This document shows positions 36,901 through 46,417 of a stretch of DNA of 64,000 bases, one piece after another; within the stretch, counting starts at the first letter, position 1, and the number at the start of each line of letters is the position of its first letter. This DNA is from Thermoplasmata archaeon (lineage in GTDB: Archaea > Thermoplasmatota > E2 > DHVEG-1), in contig JAHWGK010000010.1 of NCBI GenBank assembly GCA_020054495.1, positions 1 to 64,000 on the forward strand, read 5' to 3'. The position numbers and the translations under genes were made by a program. The notes beneath the pieces were generated by a model. That model was given only the letters and a program-made list of their open reading frames with translations, ran no database searches and was not told the DNA's origin.

Positions 36901-39900
36901 CTCTAATGCTATTTCCCTTTCCGTTAAAGCTGACATCAGTGATGAGTCCATATGATGGGAAGCGAGATTCATTATAATCATCGACTCCATCTCCATTGGT
37001 ATCTTTTGATTTCGGATTGAGATTTTTCATATATTCTTCTATATCGCTTAGCCCATCACCATCACTGTCATTTTCTAAAGGATCTGATGATACATGCATA
37101 GCGAATTCTGTTCCAAAAAAATTAAATTCTATTGACCAGCCTCTCCATTCTTCATAATCGGTGAGCGTATCATTATCGGTATCTGTTACTAATGGATCAG
37201 TATTCAATTGCAACTCACGTTTATCCCCCAGCCCATCAGAGTCACTATCGGCTATATATGTAAGAGTTTTTATATCAACCTCAAATCCATCCCAAAGACC
37301 ATCTCCATCGGTATCAGAGTTCCATGGGTTTGCAGTATAATCTATTTCCTCATTATTGGTGAGTCTGTCACCGTCATTGTCAGATGATGTGATTTCATTC
37401 CATGCTAAAAAATCGATGATATCTTCAGGCATAACATCAAAATGCATTGTGGTAAGATCGTTTACTGATCTGCTGCTTGTTGACTCTCGGTCACAATGCC
37501 AGCCAAAGAACCACCAACATTCATCGTAATATACACGATAATTATAGGCTAGTTTTACTGTAATTGGGAAATTAACCATATTACGCGCCTCAACCCATGC
37601 TCCTAGTTTATATGTTTCATATCTGTAATTAGGATAGCCATAAATTGTTTGAGTTAATTGACTAGTACTGCCCCAGTTAGAATTTGGCGGAACATTTAAT
37701 GTAAGATATGGAGTGACATAACTTTGGCAAACATCTCCCCAGTTTCCATCACTGGTTCTTGTGACATTTCCTGCAACTTTGCATTTATATTCAATAAGAT
37801 CTCCGCCATCTATGCCGTTATCATCTATATCATCGGCATTTACTAATGGGTCTCCTACAAAATCAATATCAATATTGGAACGCTGATCAATTCGAGTAAA
37901 TAAGTCAATAATCCAACCCATGATTATGTCCCCAATTCCAAATATTATGTCAAAAATTGCGAGAGCTAATGCAATTAATGCTCCAACCGGTCCGCCAAGA
38001 ATACATAGTGCAGCATATAATCCTGCCCAGTTGATAATAACCATATATGACAACCAGCCAACATATACACCAAAATCAGACCATCCATGATCATCTGCAA
38101 ATGAAAACCATGAATAAAGACCAATTACAAAACTTATTACCAAATCAATGACAAATAATACTTTAGAGACCTTTCCAATGTATTTAAACGCTTTTGTAAC
38201 TTTTGCCCCGTTCAAAGCTTTATAAGTGCTTTGTAGTGCTTTAAGAACTTTACTTGACTGTCCAAGGCATGGTTTTAAAAACTTATAAGCAGATGAGGCT
38301 CCTTTTCTAACTAATTCTGCAATATCTATCAGACCTGAGACCGTAAATAAACCATACGCCTGTATTTTATCAAGGACCATTGGTGCCTCAGGAGAATTGA
38401 CTTCGATGTAATCTGTACCAATTTTGATTACTCTTGATTCTCCAACGTTCCATGCAAGTATTATACTCATATATGTATCCAAAGCTTCGCTTGATTCACC
38501 GAGTCCTTTTGCAATTCCCCAATCTTTTATTTCTTTAAGAAACTCTTCTTCATTAAGAACTTCTTTTGAAGCCGTATTGTACCATCCTAATTTGAAATAT
38601 TTAGCAGTTGCTGTTTGTAGATTTGAATTATTAATCGAAAATGTATCTCCATTATATTCTCCATATGAAAATTCGTCCATTGTGTATATTGAAAATTCAT
38701 CTTCAAGGGCAATAATAATAGGCAAAATTTTATCATCTGTTTTATTATCTAATTCTTCTAATGCAGCTATAGTTATATTGCTCGTTAATTCTAAGATTGC
38801 TAGGTCCATATGTGCGATATCTGTAGTAATTGTAGAGTTCACTGTCACATTATTATCTGGAATGACATATTGTTGCATATCTGTTAGAGACGTCTGATTA
38901 TTTCTCAAAAATTCATATGCCATGATAAAACTTGCTGCTAACGTCTGGTTTTCATCAGTGCTGTAGAATAGACTTGCATCGGAGCCATAGTTCTCTTGTG
39001 TACTGAAACCAGTGAACATGAAATTTTCTTTATAGCGTGCAAGCGTGATGACATTTGATACATAACCTGCATCTATTAATTCAAATGTTTCATGAATCCC
39101 AATAGTTGAACTATTTGCAACAAGTAATCCTTGTTCATTATCGACTGCGACATATTTTTCATTCCAAGCTTCAAGAGCAATTTTATTGTCGCCTAAGTCA
39201 GTTGTTGTAAACATTTCTTGCTCATCGATCGACGAACTATTTCCTATAAGCTCAAATTCTTCATTATCAGTCGCAGTGACAAACAAACCATTATATGTTC
39301 CAATAGCAACTTTTTTATTTCCTAAATCTTTAAATTCAAACTTTTCCTGTTCAGGGGAATCAGATTCGTTTGCTATAATCCCAGTTACATTGTTACTGCT
39401 GACTGAAACGTTAAAACCATTTGATGCCTTTAATACATCAACTTTTTTATCAGTGTCCCCACTCACTTTCCATACTAATTGCATATCCATAGAAATATTG
39501 GTGTACATTGTTGGAGGGTAGAATAATCTCCCCTTTAGGGCAACGGTGGTGCCATAATCATAAACTGGTGAAAGAGGAATGGATAGTTTGTTTAATTCTA
39601 CAACTATTCCATAATCAATCATATCTTCAATCGGTGGAATATATGTTCCGATTGGTTCTAATTTCCAAAGCTGGTGGCCAAGGCTCCAATAATCGTTTTG
39701 TTGAATATTCCCCCCGTCTTCAGTATCTTCATTGAAAACCTCAAGGCATTTTCCACTATGTTTAGCAATAATGTTATAATAACCTTCTGAGACCGGCTCA
39801 AATCTCCATAGCTGGTTATCATGATATGAAATATTCGATTGTTGAACATTTGCCCCATCATCAGTACTTGCATTGAAAACCTCAAGACATTTTCCACTAT

Positions 39901-40810
39901 TTTTTGAAATAATTTTATAATACCCTTCTTCAAAAAACTCTAAATCCCATAGTTGGTTTTCTAAATCAGCATAAGTTGATTGCTGTATATTTGCTCCATC
40001 TTCCATACTTGCATTATCGACCTCTAAACATTTGTGACTATGTTTTGCACTTATTTTAAAATCTGTGGGTATTGTTACCTCAAGAGTTGGAATTATTATT
40101 ACATCCTCTTCAGAGTTATCAAGATCAGTCATCGACCCTTTATCATCATTTGGCCAGTTCCATGTTTGTTGTGCGAGTTTTAAATAATTAGAATTACTAG
40201 GCTTTATTTGAAAATCGATGTATGTAGGTTTCCCTGTTGTTTGAATATCAAAATGAAAATTTGATTTTATCTCTGAATACGAAAAAGGAGACATATCTGA
40301 AACATCTGGAACATTGTCACCATCATTATCATAATCCCAAGCATTTGCAGTTCCATCATTGTCAACATCAAGTGGGACATTTGTTACTTCAAAATAATCT
40401 ACAATACCATCATTATTTGAATCCGGTTCCATTGGATTTGTTAAATGATTTATAGACTCGTCATAATCGCTTAACCCATCAAAATCTGAATCACAATTTT
40501 TTAAATCAGTTCCAATAACTTTCTCAACGGAATCATACAATCCATCATTATCCGTATCAACATCGCTATTTGCTTCTGCAATACTATTTAACTCAGGAAT
40601 ATCCACATCATTTTCTGGTTGCATATTTAAAACAATTGAACTATCAGCTTCAGAAACATATGCTAAAGAAGAAAATAACTCATATTCTTCATCTGATAAA
40701 GATGATATATGATCCCATACAGGATTCATAGCAGGATGAAAAACAACTGCTACTAGGATAGCTACTGAAAAAATGGCAGATATGCGCGTAATACTATATT
40801 TTCTATGCAA
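33992..40810 (-). CDS. Giant multidomain surface protein (2272 residues)
   Basis: Domains in order: signal peptide; first calcium-type TSP3 repeats (about 80-165); three ricin-type beta-trefoil repeats (about 258-390, each HSGKCLEVxN to NQLW); a fascin-like trefoil (about 490-590, GNKKVAIGTYNGLFVT); a large helical region with a strongly hydrophobic block (about 880-985); a beta domain; a long TSP3 array (about 1170-1700, repeats of DTDxDGLxDxxE); an alpha/beta region; a PKD domain (about 2010-2090) and a second PKD-like unit; a C-terminal membrane helix (about 2222-2242) and Lys-rich tail. GGGGGAATAAAATTTGC precedes the ATG. Lectin plus calcium-stiffened stalk suggests an adhesin. It lacks the C-terminal tag found on its neighbours and uses a membrane anchor instead. 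Confidence 0.85.
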   Translation of the reverse strand: MHRKYSITRISAIFSVAILVAVVFHPAMNPVWDHISSLSDEEYELFSSLAYVSEADSSIVLNMQPENDVDIPELNSIAEANSDVDTDNDGLYDSVEKVIGTDLKNCDSDFDGLSDYDESINHLTNPMEPDSNNDGIVDYFEVTNVPLDVDNDGTANAWDYDNDGDNVPDVSDMSPFSYSEIKSNFHFDIQTTGKPTYIDFQIKPSNSNYLKLAQQTWNWPNDDKGSMTDLDNSEEDVIIIPTLEVTIPTDFKISAKHSHKCLEVDNASMEDGANIQQSTYADLENQLWDLEFFEEGYYKIISKNSGKCLEVFNASTDDGANVQQSNISYHDNQLWRFEPVSEGYYNIIAKHSGKCLEVFNEDTEDGGNIQQNDYWSLGHQLWKLEPIGTYIPPIEDMIDYGIVVELNKLSIPLSPVYDYGTTVALKGRLFYPPTMYTNISMDMQLVWKVSGDTDKKVDVLKASNGFNVSVSSNNVTGIIANESDSPEQEKFEFKDLGNKKVAIGTYNGLFVTATDNEEFELIGNSSSIDEQEMFTTTDLGDNKIALEAWNEKYVAVDNEQGLLVANSSTIGIHETFELIDAGYVSNVITLARYKENFMFTGFSTQENYGSDASLFYSTDENQTLAASFIMAYEFLRNNQTSLTDMQQYVIPDNNVTVNSTITTDIAHMDLAILELTSNITIAALEELDNKTDDKILPIIIALEDEFSIYTMDEFSYGEYNGDTFSINNSNLQTATAKYFKLGWYNTASKEVLNEEEFLKEIKDWGIAKGLGESSEALDTYMSIILAWNVGESRVIKIGTDYIEVNSPEAPMVLDKIQAYGLFTVSGLIDIAELVRKGASSAYKFLKPCLGQSSKVLKALQSTYKALNGAKVTKAFKYIGKVSKVLFVIDLVISFVIGLYSWFSFADDHGWSDFGVYVGWLSYMVIINWAGLYAALCILGGPVGALIALALAIFDIIFGIGDIIMGWIIDLFTRIDQRSNIDIDFVGDPLVNADDIDDNGIDGGDLIEYKCKVAGNVTRTSDGNWGDVCQSYVTPYLTLNVPPNSNWGSTSQLTQTIYGYPNYRYETYKLGAWVEARNMVNFPITVKLAYNYRVYYDECWWFFGWHCDRESTSSRSVNDLTTMHFDVMPEDIIDFLAWNEITSSDNDGDRLTNNEEIDYTANPWNSDTDGDGLWDGFEVDIKTLTYIADSDSDGLGDKRELQLNTDPLVTDTDNDTLTDYEEWRGWSIEFNFFGTEFAMHVSSDPLENDSDGDGLSDIEEYMKNLNPKSKDTNGDGVDDYNESRFPSYGLITDVSFNGKGNSIRVSPNETISTVIKYRVLGIERPDTGQPDNCSLIITLKGSNYTQEIFNGKPSVGLISENSTTFTINNSLANGSYLMQYYILWNYSGALPPELKREIIGFIEVNTTGSGAITWECFGDGTDTDGDFIIDVNEIIGWPVTYTDISGEHTINVTSDHRVVDTDGDGLSDLWEHNCYSNSTNPRDVDTDHDGLTDPTEIITGTNPLHYDTDHDSLDDSTEINFRSNPNLIDTDFDGLNDSIEFKLNSNPNKPDTDSDGLSDYEEYMFNSSLIIADTDSDLLFDKMEYNLTTNPRNPDTDEDGLIDGYEVFLNTDPKNNDTDFDGLNDSAEIHWMTDPLLSDTDNDSLNDGDEIFYGSHPLIEDTDFDGVNDSEDLDTYAPHVDNIILAYDIDQDVLDFMDNLDIYTNITIVSAEELLSNSNYYNASNIVLIGRPDAGSETVGNITYNILNESGDNISEMIDSDYNRLAVKYGVWNNTQTIVMISHPYHSDHWIVLNILKAKRQTILPNSIEVQYPTPRDLFYVEAIKHIDSTIWVELNGTAKPWIKMTRYNTSATPFALTHTMGLNSNEENTGKYLEINLSENIQNKTRDIIDEAWIIIHYTASDLDRTGDGDAKDVGDINENSLKFYFFSEETRKWIKVTDDLDWVFETGVDTANVELYGKNYEGYIWAKVSHFSLYGIAGNLITPGGGGGSSSSSYTTDFPPNADASASEEFGFINTPITFDASRSTDDSRIINYNWDFGDGDTDSGQQTTHIYSEIGTYTVKLTVTDDSGKTDTDTISVTITIANNPPTKPIVNGPTEGESGIKYSFIAISEDNDINDLLRYGWDWDNDNTVDEWTDFYNSGETSIINHTFNEAGFYRVRAQSEDNNSALSGWSNQLLIFIDVDYLQQEDGTYLIDYEKDGTWDYVYDPNNDELVDYKENISYTYIALIFIVILVIISYLIIKRKKGEAEKQKEKTVEKDKKQNKKQTKKKK

Positions 40811-40876
40811 ATTTTATTCCCCCATAATTAAATTAACGGAATGTTAATCATATATTTAGCTCTAACCAATAAAACA

Positions 40877-42273
40877 CAGTAGTTCGGCAAGTGAGTGATA
40901 CAAATTGACAATTGAATAACTTGTCGAATTCTTCTTTTATGTTCAAATTAGATATTTACATAGGATCACAGGAAATCGGCCAGTTCTAGATTGAAAAACC
41001 TGTTCTTTTAACCTAGCTTACGCTAACCAGATCGTTTGTTATCGTCCAAGAATTGAATCAGAAATAAAATCTTTAAATTCCTCAAGAATGATCACATATC
41101 CATCTTTATCCCAGCAGATTACAATGCTAAGTGTGATATTGCAGAGCTGCCATAGATTGTAGAGGAGTATGGAAAGCAATTGCAAAAGCAGCCGTATTGC
41201 ATAATTCCGTGAGCATGTTTTCCCACGGACTTCTTCTTTTACACGGTATCCTGTTTCTATACCCCAAACGACTTCGGTAACTATCTGCAATTTCCAATGC
41301 ATTACCTCTTGTTACAGGTATATTTGTTGCATAGGCAAAAGTGGTCCATTCATCATCTGGTTCCTTAGGCGGCTCAACAACAATGACAAAAGTGAATGTT
41401 GCAGAATCCTTGTATCGTTTAAGTGTATATTCAGCGGTCAATGAATAATGTTTTTCATATGGATGAGCTTGACAATTCTGTTTGAATTCCTGGATCATCT
41501 GATCTATCTTCTTGTTTCTTATTGCAGGGATTACAAATGGAGCAAAGAGTTCCTTTAATGCATTTATTGACTCAATGTTGAAGAACTCTCTATCCAAGAA
41601 CAACCTACTGATATCAACATGTTTTCTTGCCTCATTTACAAGAAAACGTATAATCTTCTTCTTAGAAGTAAATTGATGTAATGGTAAAGCAGCCAGTGTA
41701 AATCGTTTACCAGGTTCAACACATTCTAGGCTCGCATATCCATGCCCGAAATTTGTACCCCTTGCTCGTTTCATACCAAGGACATGACCATCTTTCTTTT
41801 TACCAAACCATGGAATTTTATGTTTATCTAAACCACACCATACTGTTCTGTTGAAAACATTATGTTCTTCAGCCTGTTTCAACAATGTCTGATTTAACTG
41901 TTGAAACACTGAGAACACTGTGTTTTCATTTAGTTTGTTAAGATGATAAAACACAGCATCACTAGATGGGCAGAAACCTTTTTTATCCCGTAATCTTTTG
42001 GAACTATATTCTATGAAGTTGTTATTTGAAACAGAGAAAACAACAGTGTTGATAATGTTCTTTTTTGAGTAGGTGCAGTTTTCTGCCATTGGTATCGGCA
42101 GACTGTTGACGAATTCTTTTCTGATAGATTTTTTAAGACATTTGCCTATATCTTTTTGTGTATGATGTGAGTGCATCTAGACATCCAAATTGTACTCATA
42201 TCATACACTCTCAAATAATTTTTATCAAAAAGACGAATTTGAGTTAGTCAAATTCTAGCTTGCCGAACTACTG
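40877..42273 (-). mobile_element. Insertion sequence with perfect 15-bp terminal inverted repeats
   Basis: CAGTAGTTCGGCAAG (40877-40891) and CTTGCCGAACTACTG (42259-42273) are perfect inverted repeats enclosing 1397 bp with one transposase gene. AATAAA occurs just outside both ends (3 nt off on the left), so a target duplication is possible but not certain. It landed in the gap between the promoter region of the giant protein and the 3' end of the tagged gene at 42313. The transposase type fits the IS4 superfamily, close to the archaeal ISH3-like group (inference). Confidence 0.88.
41039..42176 (-). pseudogene. IS4-superfamily (ISH3-like) transposase with a frameshift
   Basis: The intact frame runs from 42176 and carries CGLDKHKIPWFGKK (first Asp region) and SRLFLDREFFN (second Asp). 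At CGTTTGGGG (plus-strand 41262-41269) one extra T shifts the frame. Before it reads EIADSYRSR; the other frame continues WGIETGYRVKEEVRGKT, which restores the Y-x2-R-x3-E-x6-K signature with the catalytic Glu, and ends at 41039. As it stands the main frame lacks the catalytic Glu and stops at 41127. It is either a decayed copy, a programmed frameshift or an assembly error in a T/G run. Confidence 0.85.
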
Positions 42274-42312
42274 AATAAAGAAAAAAAGAAAAGAAGTAGA
42301 ATTTGGTTTTTA

Positions 42313-43566
42313 TTAATTTTGTAGTCCTAGTCGCATTATTAGTCGTTGTAGTATTGGAAACAGATTAGGATGACTTGTTAGGAAATTTAGGAATGGTGCG
42401 TTGATTACTCTGGCCTTTTTATAAGCATGAACATATGCCCAGTCATCATCCTTTACAATATAAGGCTCACAATCACATTGGGCTAAAGCCTCGGCATGGT
42501 TAGAATCAGTGCTACATTCTGGTCCTTCAACATGTGCCGTGAGGTTAATTACAATCTTCTGATTAGGTGATAAAGGTCCAGGGATTAACCAATATATTTC
42601 GTAAAAAGGTGGTTTATATTCGACTGAGTTGGGCTTTGGATCTGCACTGATATATTTTAGGCTATCATGCATTGTATCGTAAATGTTTATGTTAAATAAA
42701 TCACAGCATACTCCAGCATTTTGAATTATGATCTTAAATTTTGCATCTGTACATATTGGTAAATTTACAGCTGCAGGCTCAGAATCGGCTTGAACCCATT
42801 TTTCAAGACGCGGATCCCATACATATTTTTCGACATCGATGTTTGGATAACATTTTCTAGTTAACTGGAAACACATATCAGCGGGATTTCCTAGGACATC
42901 CTCTGAATCACTCCAATATGGAAAACCAAAATAATCCGATCCAAATACAGCTTGGTGCAGCAAGATCGGTTGATAATGACATCCCCACATAGACTGCGGG
43001 TATACAGAACCCTCACCCCAAATAGAAATCCAGAACTTATAACATCCTGGGAACATTATATTTTCTGGTAGATCAACAGACATCTCAAAGTATCCATCTC
43101 CAAGGTCTACCTTTTCGATCTCTTCCCAAGTATAGCAGAATGGCCCTGCAAAGCTAGGATCTTGAGGATGACTATCAGGTGCATTACCAGTACCATCATC
43201 GTTCATGAACGATATGCACCAATCAAATGGTTCAGGGTCACCGTTAAAGTAAGCACCAATCCAGTGCACATCACCTACTTCTGTATCTTCCTCAAAGTAG
43301 AAGTCATCTGCTGGATATGCATCAAGCGGATAATCTGGATCATACTGCGCGGCGAGCGAGTTATCATAATTCATTCCGTTGTCCCAGACAACAATTCCAT
43401 TTAGAGTCTGGGGACCGATTTGTCTATTTATAGTAGGATTTTCTGGGCATACAACTAGAAGTTGAGTATTATTGTTTATATGTGCTGTCACAGCAACAGT
43501 TGATAAAACTATACACAATGCTCCAAATAAAACACTTGCCTCTTTCAAAATATTTTTTTTATTCAT
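42313..43566 (-). CDS. Secreted Ig/DUF11-type surface protein with C-terminal tag
   Basis: 417 residues. A signal peptide (about 8-30) is followed by a beta-rich N-terminal domain (about 45-235, with TLNGIVVWDNGMNYDN and DDFYFEEDTEVGDVHWIGAY), which resembles domains of unknown function in other secreted proteins. A DUF11-like Ig domain follows (about 240-375, CTDAKFKIIIQNAGVCCDLF, ISADPKPNSVEY, HVEGPECSTDS). The C-terminus is the shared tag INAPFLNFLTSHPNLFPILQ with RLIMRLGLQN. No membrane helix. Promoter copy 1 lies upstream. The IS element inserted some 40 bp beyond its stop. Confidence 0.8.
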   Translation of the reverse strand: MNKKNILKEASVLFGALCIVLSTVAVTAHINNNTQLLVVCPENPTINRQIGPQTLNGIVVWDNGMNYDNSLAAQYDPDYPLDAYPADDFYFEEDTEVGDVHWIGAYFNGDPEPFDWCISFMNDDGTGNAPDSHPQDPSFAGPFCYTWEEIEKVDLGDGYFEMSVDLPENIMFPGCYKFWISIWGEGSVYPQSMWGCHYQPILLHQAVFGSDYFGFPYWSDSEDVLGNPADMCFQLTRKCYPNIDVEKYVWDPRLEKWVQADSEPAAVNLPICTDAKFKIIIQNAGVCCDLFNINIYDTMHDSLKYISADPKPNSVEYKPPFYEIYWLIPGPLSPNQKIVINLTAHVEGPECSTDSNHAEALAQCDCEPYIVKDDDWAYVHAYKKARVINAPFLNFLTSHPNLFPILQRLIMRLGLQN

Positions 43567-43623
43567 ATTTTTTTCTACCTCTCACTAACTATAAAATTAG
43601 CGTGGTTGTAATATATTATTTTC

Positions 43624-43692
43624 TTTTAAATGTATGCATAACAATCGTTAATTACAACAAAATGTTAATAAAAAAACTGATATGATTACATT
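43624..43692 (-). promoter_or_regulatory. Shared promoter/operator of the tagged-protein cluster, copy 1
   Basis: TTTTAAATGTATGCATA is followed by the near-palindrome TAACAATCGTTA (43639-43650), then ATTACAACAAAATGT and an imperfect downstream arm ATTACATTTTG. Read on the minus strand, the palindrome sits just upstream of the TATA element CATTTAAAAG. It precedes the gene starting at 43566. Confidence 0.8.
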
Positions 43693-43740
43693 TTGATTTC
43701 AATTTAAACAATTACTAAAAAAAGAAAAGAAGAAGGGGTT

Positions 43741-45009
43741 TTACAGTCTCATCAGTAATCTTTGTAGTATTGGAAACAGATTTAGATGCGACTCTATTTG
43801 TATATTATTATCCTTTTGCATACTATCTTTAAGGTTTTTACTAATTATCTTATCTAAAGAGCAAGCACCGATATAATTTTTAACAGGATCTACTAATGGG
43901 TAGTTGTCAATGTTACTAATCTCGATAACATATGGAGTAGTTCCAATCCCATTTGAGCCAGATGTTCCTGTATAATCATCCCAATAGTTGCCCATGTTGC
44001 TTGTGAAATATTTCCATTGGTAGAAGTAGTTTATTGGATTTGGCGAATTCCAGTTATTCAGACAAGTTTCATCAGTATAAGCGTTCACACTATTTCCAAT
44101 AAAGTCGTTGAGGTATATTTTGTTATCAGATGAGTATTCCCTGATGTTAATGCCATATTGATTATTTGATATATCATTGCAGGCTATTTGGTTGTTGCTT
44201 GGCTCAGAGAAGATATGAATACCATAAAAGTTATTTGATAAAATGTTGTTTTTTATTTGGTTGTTGTTTGACAACCTTGTAAGATAAATACCATAGTTAG
44301 TGTTTTCTGAGATTTCGTTGTTGATTATTTTATTTTCTGAAGACCAGAGGATAAAGATGCCTCTTGTGTTTTCAAAGATCTTGTTGTTTTTAATTTGGCT
44401 TTTATCCGAAGATGAGAGACGGATACCGTGCTCGTTTCCGAAGATCACGTTTTTGATTATTTCATTGTTTGATGATCCAGTTCCATCAATCACAATACCT
44501 TCTGCATCTGATCCTGTAATAGTAAATCCCTTTATCTTCACGTTATCAGCCATTATATAAAAGACAGCTCCATTTGGGTCTAAGGCCTGAACGGTTGTAG
44601 AAGCAGAACCCCATAGGGACATGATGGTTACACTCACATCAAACACAAATACATTTTCCACATAAGTTCCAGGCAACAATACAAGGACAATATCGCCAGA
44701 AGATGAAGCGTCTACTGCTTCTTGAATTGTTGGATATGGGAATGGCACTCCTCTTATAGTAGATGGAAAAGGCTGCTGTAATTGATTAAATTTTGTTGAT
44801 GCATGTGAAACCAACATTACATCAGAGAAAAAACTATTACGGTTCCCGTTTGAAACCTTCAACTGATCAATTTCATTTATGTTGCTTATATTTTTCGCAT
44901 CAAAATCCAAATTATTTTTTATACTTAAATTTTCCATCCCAGCAACAGGTAAAACAGTAGCGGCTATCAACAGCGTCGTTACTAAAATACCTACTATTTT
45001 TGTTTTCAT
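43741..45009 (-). CDS. Secreted beta-helix (NosD-like) protein with C-terminal tag
   Basis: About 422 residues from the ATG at 45009, behind the shared GGGAGGTAGGAAAAAT site; the frame opens at a GTG (45027) inside that site. The signal peptide is the cluster type KTKIVGILVTTLLIAATVLP. The beta-helix (about 85-380) starts FPYPTIQEAVDASSSGDIVL and has N-x-I repeats, ending MGNYWDDYTGTSGSNGIGTT. The C-terminus is ESHLNLFPILQRLLMRL, the shared tag with Leu in place of Pro and without the LGLQ end. Confidence 0.85.
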   Translation of the reverse strand: MKTKIVGILVTTLLIAATVLPVAGMENLSIKNNLDFDAKNISNINEIDQLKVSNGNRNSFFSDVMLVSHASTKFNQLQQPFPSTIRGVPFPYPTIQEAVDASSSGDIVLVLLPGTYVENVFVFDVSVTIMSLWGSASTTVQALDPNGAVFYIMADNVKIKGFTITGSDAEGIVIDGTGSSNNEIIKNVIFGNEHGIRLSSSDKSQIKNNKIFENTRGIFILWSSENKIINNEISENTNYGIYLTRLSNNNQIKNNILSNNFYGIHIFSEPSNNQIACNDISNNQYGINIREYSSDNKIYLNDFIGNSVNAYTDETCLNNWNSPNPINYFYQWKYFTSNMGNYWDDYTGTSGSNGIGTTPYVIEISNIDNYPLVDPVKNYIGACSLDKIISKNLKDSMQKDNNIQIESHLNLFPILQRLLMRL

Positions 45010-45065
45010 ATTTTTCCTACCTCCCACTAATTAACAAAATTAGCAGGATTGTAATATATTATTTT

Positions 45066-45113
45066 GTTTTAAAAGTATCCATAACAATCGTTAACTAAAT
45101 CAACAAAATTTGT
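45066..45113 (-). promoter_or_regulatory. Shared promoter/operator, copy 2
   Basis: TTTTAAAAGTATCCATAACA with the near-palindrome TAACAATCGTTA at 45082-45093, then a diverged downstream part (CAACAAAATTTGTAA). It serves the gene starting at 45009. Confidence 0.75.
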
Positions 45114-45179
45114 AAAAAAATTAGAAAGAAAAAAAAGAGAAGTTTTTAGATTTTTAGTAGACCAGCAATATTCCGGGTA

Positions 45180-46205
45180 TTAGGATGACTCGTAATCTGC
45201 AACAATGTACCAATGACCATTAAAATTACCATCACTGACCACAATGATGGAATCACATGGCTCTAGGGGGAATTCTGGAAAACCATTACAATCATCTATT
45301 AAATCGCCACTAGATGGTATGACATAAATAATTTCACCATAGTTGCCATCAATAAACTTGATTGTATATTCTCGACCGGGACAAGGATCGGCAGGTGGTA
45401 GTTTTACCCAGCCAACAGTATCTGGGGGATCCAGCTTCGCAAAGATGACGCTATCGTCATCAGTAATATCATAGGGAGTCAGCCAACTGGAACCTGCAAA
45501 AACGGTTGTAATGGCCGTGGCCACAGGACCATTGACATGTAATTTCGTAGTTGGATTCACCGTTCCGATGCCGACATTGCCGGTGTCGCCTCTGATAATC
45601 ATATTTAAAACTTCAGTAGCTACACCACCAGTAATGGTTTCATGCACAAACTCGATACTACCTGAAGGTTGAGTATTATCAGTATCATCGCTTGAGAATA
45701 TCCTTACGCCCCCATGTTTCCAGCCATTTGAATTTGGGGTTATAGAAATCCAACCACCTCCAATTGCTGCATTACTCTCAGCCTTGAGGCTAAGCGCACT
45801 ATAGCCTGTTCCTATGATTGTATTATACTCTCTACTTGTTAAATTCAGGTATCCCTTAAGGTCATATTTAAATTCTACATTCCCACCAACCACTTCTAAT
45901 TTACTTGTAGGATTTTTCGTTCCAATGCCGACATTACCACCATACTCCGCGCCAATGGCATACATATCTCCTCCAGGCCAGTAATGCCAATCTTCATCTA
46001 CAATACGCGATTGTTGTATCCAAGGGGTTTTATAAGGTGGTGGTTGAAGTGTAAGTATCCGATTACCAAAACTAGATGAATCATCAGATTCGGTTGGTGT
46101 TTCCACATCTTGGTTTCTTCCAACATTCATGTTCCCTGTTACTGGTAAAACAGCAGTTGCAATCAACAGCGTCATTACTAAAATACCTACTATTTTTGTT
46201 TCCAT
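45180..46205 (-). CDS. Secreted tail-fibre-like protein; C-terminal tag lost by frameshift
   Basis: 341 residues with the cluster-type signal peptide ETKIVGILVMTLLIATAVLP. Two copies of NVGIGTxNPTxKLxVxG (near residues 90-107 and 212-228) are typical of phage tail-fibre and trimeric adhesin shaft domains. The C-terminal part (about 240-341, SSWLTPYDITDDDSV to HWYIVADYESS) resembles a small beta domain. Just before the stop, another frame reads ITSHPNTRNIAGLLKI, whose TSHPN equals the start of the shared tag, with 12 identical bases (AGTCATCCTAAT) to the gene at 42313. A small indel has probably removed the tag. Confidence 0.78.
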   Translation of the reverse strand: METKIVGILVMTLLIATAVLPVTGNMNVGRNQDVETPTESDDSSSFGNRILTLQPPPYKTPWIQQSRIVDEDWHYWPGGDMYAIGAEYGGNVGIGTKNPTSKLEVVGGNVEFKYDLKGYLNLTSREYNTIIGTGYSALSLKAESNAAIGGGWISITPNSNGWKHGGVRIFSSDDTDNTQPSGSIEFVHETITGGVATEVLNMIIRGDTGNVGIGTVNPTTKLHVNGPVATAITTVFAGSSWLTPYDITDDDSVIFAKLDPPDTVGWVKLPPADPCPGREYTIKFIDGNYGEIIYVIPSSGDLIDDCNGFPEFPLEPCDSIIVVSDGNFNGHWYIVADYESS

Positions 46206-46261
46206 ATTTTTTCCTACCTCCCACTAATATAAAATTAGTAAAATTGATATACAATATTTTC

Positions 46262-46332
46262 TTTTAAATGTATGCATAACAATCGTTAATTACAACAAAA
46301 TGTAAGAAAAAAACCGATATGGTTACATTTTG
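46262..46332 (-). promoter_or_regulatory. Shared promoter/operator, copy 3
   Basis: TTTTAAATGTATGCATAACA with TAACAATCGTTA at 46277-46288. A perfect 10-bp inverted repeat follows: CAAAATGTAA (46296-46305) and TTACATTTTG (46323-46332), 17 bp apart. It precedes the gene starting at 46205. Confidence 0.82.
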
Positions 46333-46417
46333 ATTTCAATTTCAACATTACTAAGTTTTTTAAAATAAACCATAAATAAAAATAAAGAAAAAAAGAGAGG
46401 TAGGATTTGTTTTTTTT

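Noticed and set aside
38424-38897. A 157-residue open frame opposite the giant surface-protein gene
   Set aside because: It lies wholly antisense to a well-supported coding sequence, has no ribosome site and a composition expected of a mirror frame.
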